A stretch of 64,000 nt of DNA from Aeromicrobium ginsengisoli (GTDB taxonomy: Bacteria; Actinomycetota; Actinomycetes; Propionibacteriales; Nocardioidaceae): contig NZ_SDPQ02000001.1 in NCBI RefSeq assembly GCF_004134905.2, positions 124,001-188,000 of the forward strand, in the 5' to 3' direction. This document shows, in pieces, positions 62,822 through 64,000 of the stretch. The position numbers were made by a program, and so were the translations under genes. The notes beneath the pieces are model-generated. The model was given only the letters and a program-made list of their open reading frames with translations, searched no databases and was not told the origin of the DNA. Every line of letters starts with the position of its first letter. The stretch's first letter is position 1.

Positions 62822-63505
62822 ATGGCCCAGCCGACGTATGTCCTGGTCCCCGGTGCCGGAGGCGTCGCGGCTTACTGGGCCCTCGTGCGCCGAGAGCTCG
62901 ACGGGCGCGGGCTGCCCAGCATCGCCGTCGACCTGCCCGGCGACGACCCGGTCAAGGGTCTGCCGGCGTACGTCGACCTGATCGTCGAGGCGGCTGCCGG
63001 CATCGACGACGTCGTGCTCGTCGCCCAGTCGATCGGTGGGTTCAGCGGGTCCTGGGCGGCCGACCGGCTGCCGACGTCGCGCATCGTGCTGCTCAACGCG
63101 ATGATCCCGCTCCCGGGCGAGACCGCAGGGGAGTGGTGGGATGCCACCGGCTCGGGCGAGGCGAGGCGGGACCACGACATCCGTGAGGGTCGCGACCCGG
63201 ATGCCAACTTCGACCTCGAGACCTACTTCCTGCACGATGTCCCCGCCGACGCGCTCGCCGCTCTCGGCGACGGGGAGCACGGCGAGTCCGACGCGATCTT
63301 CGCCGCACCGTGGGGTCTCGACGCCTGGCCCGACATCCCGACCACGGTCCTCGCCGGGCGCAGCGACCGGTTCTTCCCGTACGCCTTCCAGCAACGGGTC
63401 GCGCGTGAGCGACTCGGCATCGAGGTCACGGAGGTGCCCGGCGGCCATCTGGCTGCGCTGAGCCAGCCCGTCGAGGTCACCCAGGCGATCGTCTCGGCAC
63501 CCTGA
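62822..63505 (+). CDS. Alpha/beta hydrolase (MenH-/salicylate esterase-like)
   Basis: This 227-aa protein begins TYVLVPGAGGVAAYWALV, an oxyanion segment of hydrolases such as salicylic-acid-binding esterases. The nucleophile elbow is AQSIGG and the catalytic His lies in VPGGHLAALSQP, with Asp in GRSDRFF. The role is unknown. It is 18 bases before the VOC-protein gene, so they may be co-transcribed. Confidence 0.82.
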   Translation: MAQPTYVLVPGAGGVAAYWALVRRELDGRGLPSIAVDLPGDDPVKGLPAYVDLIVEAAAGIDDVVLVAQSIGGFSGSWAADRLPTSRIVLLNAMIPLPGETAGEWWDATGSGEARRDHDIREGRDPDANFDLETYFLHDVPADALAALGDGEHGESDAIFAAPWGLDAWPDIPTTVLAGRSDRFFPYAFQQRVARERLGIEVTEVPGGHLAALSQPVEVTQAIVSAP

Positions 63506-63523
63506 ACACCGAAAGGACGCATC

Positions 63524-63910
63524 ATGGTCACGTACGGCACACCGTTCAGCGGCTTCTCCGTCTCCGACGTCCCGGCCGCCAAGGCGTTCTACGCCGACGT
63601 CATCGGACTGGACGTCGAGGAGTCGGAGGGCATGCTGCACCTCGCCCTGGGCGACGGGCATCACGTGCTGGTCTATCCCAAGGGCGAGGCGCATGTGCCG
63701 GCGTCGTTCACGGTGCTCAACCTGCCGGTCGAGGACGTCTCGGCCGCCGTGCGCGAGCTCTCCGAGCGGGGTGTCTCGTTCAAACGCTACGAGGGGATGC
63801 CGCAGGACGACGACGGTGTCATGAAGGGCAACGGACCCGACATCGCCTGGTTCACCGATCCGTCGGGCAACGTCGTCTCGGTCATCGGGGCACCCGGTCC
63901 GGGGCGATGA
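63524..63910 (+). CDS. VOC family protein (glyoxalase/bleomycin-resistance fold)
   Basis: This 128-aa protein has two betaalphabetabetabeta modules: PFSGFSVSDVPAAKAFYADVIGLDVEESEG at the front and DIAWFTDPSGNVVSVIG at the end, the standard VOC pattern with potential metal ligands. It probably acts as a dioxygenase, lyase or resistance protein of unknown substrate. Its last 29 bases overlap the end of a minus-strand gene. Confidence 0.85.
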   Translation: MVTYGTPFSGFSVSDVPAAKAFYADVIGLDVEESEGMLHLALGDGHHVLVYPKGEAHVPASFTVLNLPVEDVSAAVRELSERGVSFKRYEGMPQDDDGVMKGNGPDIAWFTDPSGNVVSVIGAPGPGR

Positions 63911-64000
63911 CGGCGCGGCGAGATCGCGACAGCAGCACCAACGGCGCGGTCAGCACGATCATCGCGACCCCGGCCAGCATGAGCTGCTCGGGGGAGATCG
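63882..64000 (-). CDS. C-terminal end of a minus-strand membrane protein (partial)
   Basis: The minus strand has an open frame from the window edge to TGA at 63882-63884, encoding one clear membrane helix (QLMLAGVAMIVLTAPLVLLS) followed by a basic tail (RSRRAVIAPDR). The helix plus positive end looks like the last transmembrane segment of a transporter or similar protein. The start lies beyond the window. It overlaps the VOC gene end on the opposite strand. Confidence 0.5.
   Translation of the reverse strand, partial: ISPEQLMLAGVAMIVLTAPLVLLSRSRRAVIAPDRVPR

Overview
The window is high-GC actinobacterial chromosome. Gene order, GTG and TTG starts, chains of 1-8 nt ATGA/GTGA overlaps, GarA/FtsR/McdR-type regulators and SteA/SteB all point to Actinomycetota. 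Recalled features of the 16S gene suggest Nocardioidaceae, most likely Aeromicrobium or a close relative. This was not tested against a database. I see no prophage, insertion sequence or CRISPR array; most of the window is core genome.

Layout, left to right. (1) A tctCBA tripartite tricarboxylate transporter ending in a universal stress protein gene, then a convergent DsbA/FrnE gene with an overlapping 32-codon cysteine-containing ORF, a second universal stress protein and tyrS. (2) A complete 16S-23S-5S rRNA operon (about 6.0-11.7 kb) with two promoter candidates, a spacer without tRNA genes, a strong 23S processing stem and a terminator. (3) A long co-directional core cluster (11.7-30.6 kb): TPR protein, SSB-like protein, HAD phosphatase, small acidic protein, tlyA, nadK, recN, steA, steB, pyrG, Nudix, xerD, parA, a ribbon-helix-helix-like protein, scpA, scpB, rluB, tyrA, cmk, plsC and der. 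The order matches the Mycobacterium tuberculosis Rv1689-Rv1713 region as I recall it, with the rRNA operon placed between tyrS and the TPR gene.

(4) An accessory stretch (30.6-40.8 kb): a putative PD-(D/E)xK endonuclease beside tRNA-Pro(GGG), a LOG protein, a Nudix gene with an apparent in-frame stop, two S4-domain proteins, a luciferase-like oxidoreductase, a Gfo/Idh/MocA oxidoreductase, a lone ABC ATPase, a spermidine-synthase-like protein and ornithine aminotransferase. (5) A copper module (40.9-44.6 kb): membrane protein, YcnI, CopC and a CopD-CtaG fusion, then convergent sodA. (6) A second conserved block (45.4-53.9 kb): CDP-alcohol phosphatidyltransferase, DUF881, DUF1290, DUF881, gcvH, garA, ftsR, a bifunctional-nuclease-family gene, mcdR, a glycine riboswitch and gcvP. 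It links glycine cleavage, 2-oxoglutarate control and cell-division regulators.

(7) A long palindrome follows gcvP, then hydrolases, a mycothiol-transferase-like protein, small membrane proteins and a START-like protein. (8) A minus-strand assimilatory sulfate operon, cysH-cysD-cysN-cysG. (9) A tiny membrane protein, a Sua5/YciO protein, an alpha/beta hydrolase, a VOC protein and the end of a minus-strand membrane protein gene cut by the window edge.

I did not find one clearly new multi-gene system. The best leads are the cysteine microprotein coupled to the DsbA gene, the ParA/RHH-like pair inside the scpAB operon, the duplicated-domain endonuclease beside tRNA-Pro, the near-perfect 39-bp palindrome after gcvP, and a shared AAGTCTCA motif upstream of garA and mcdR.
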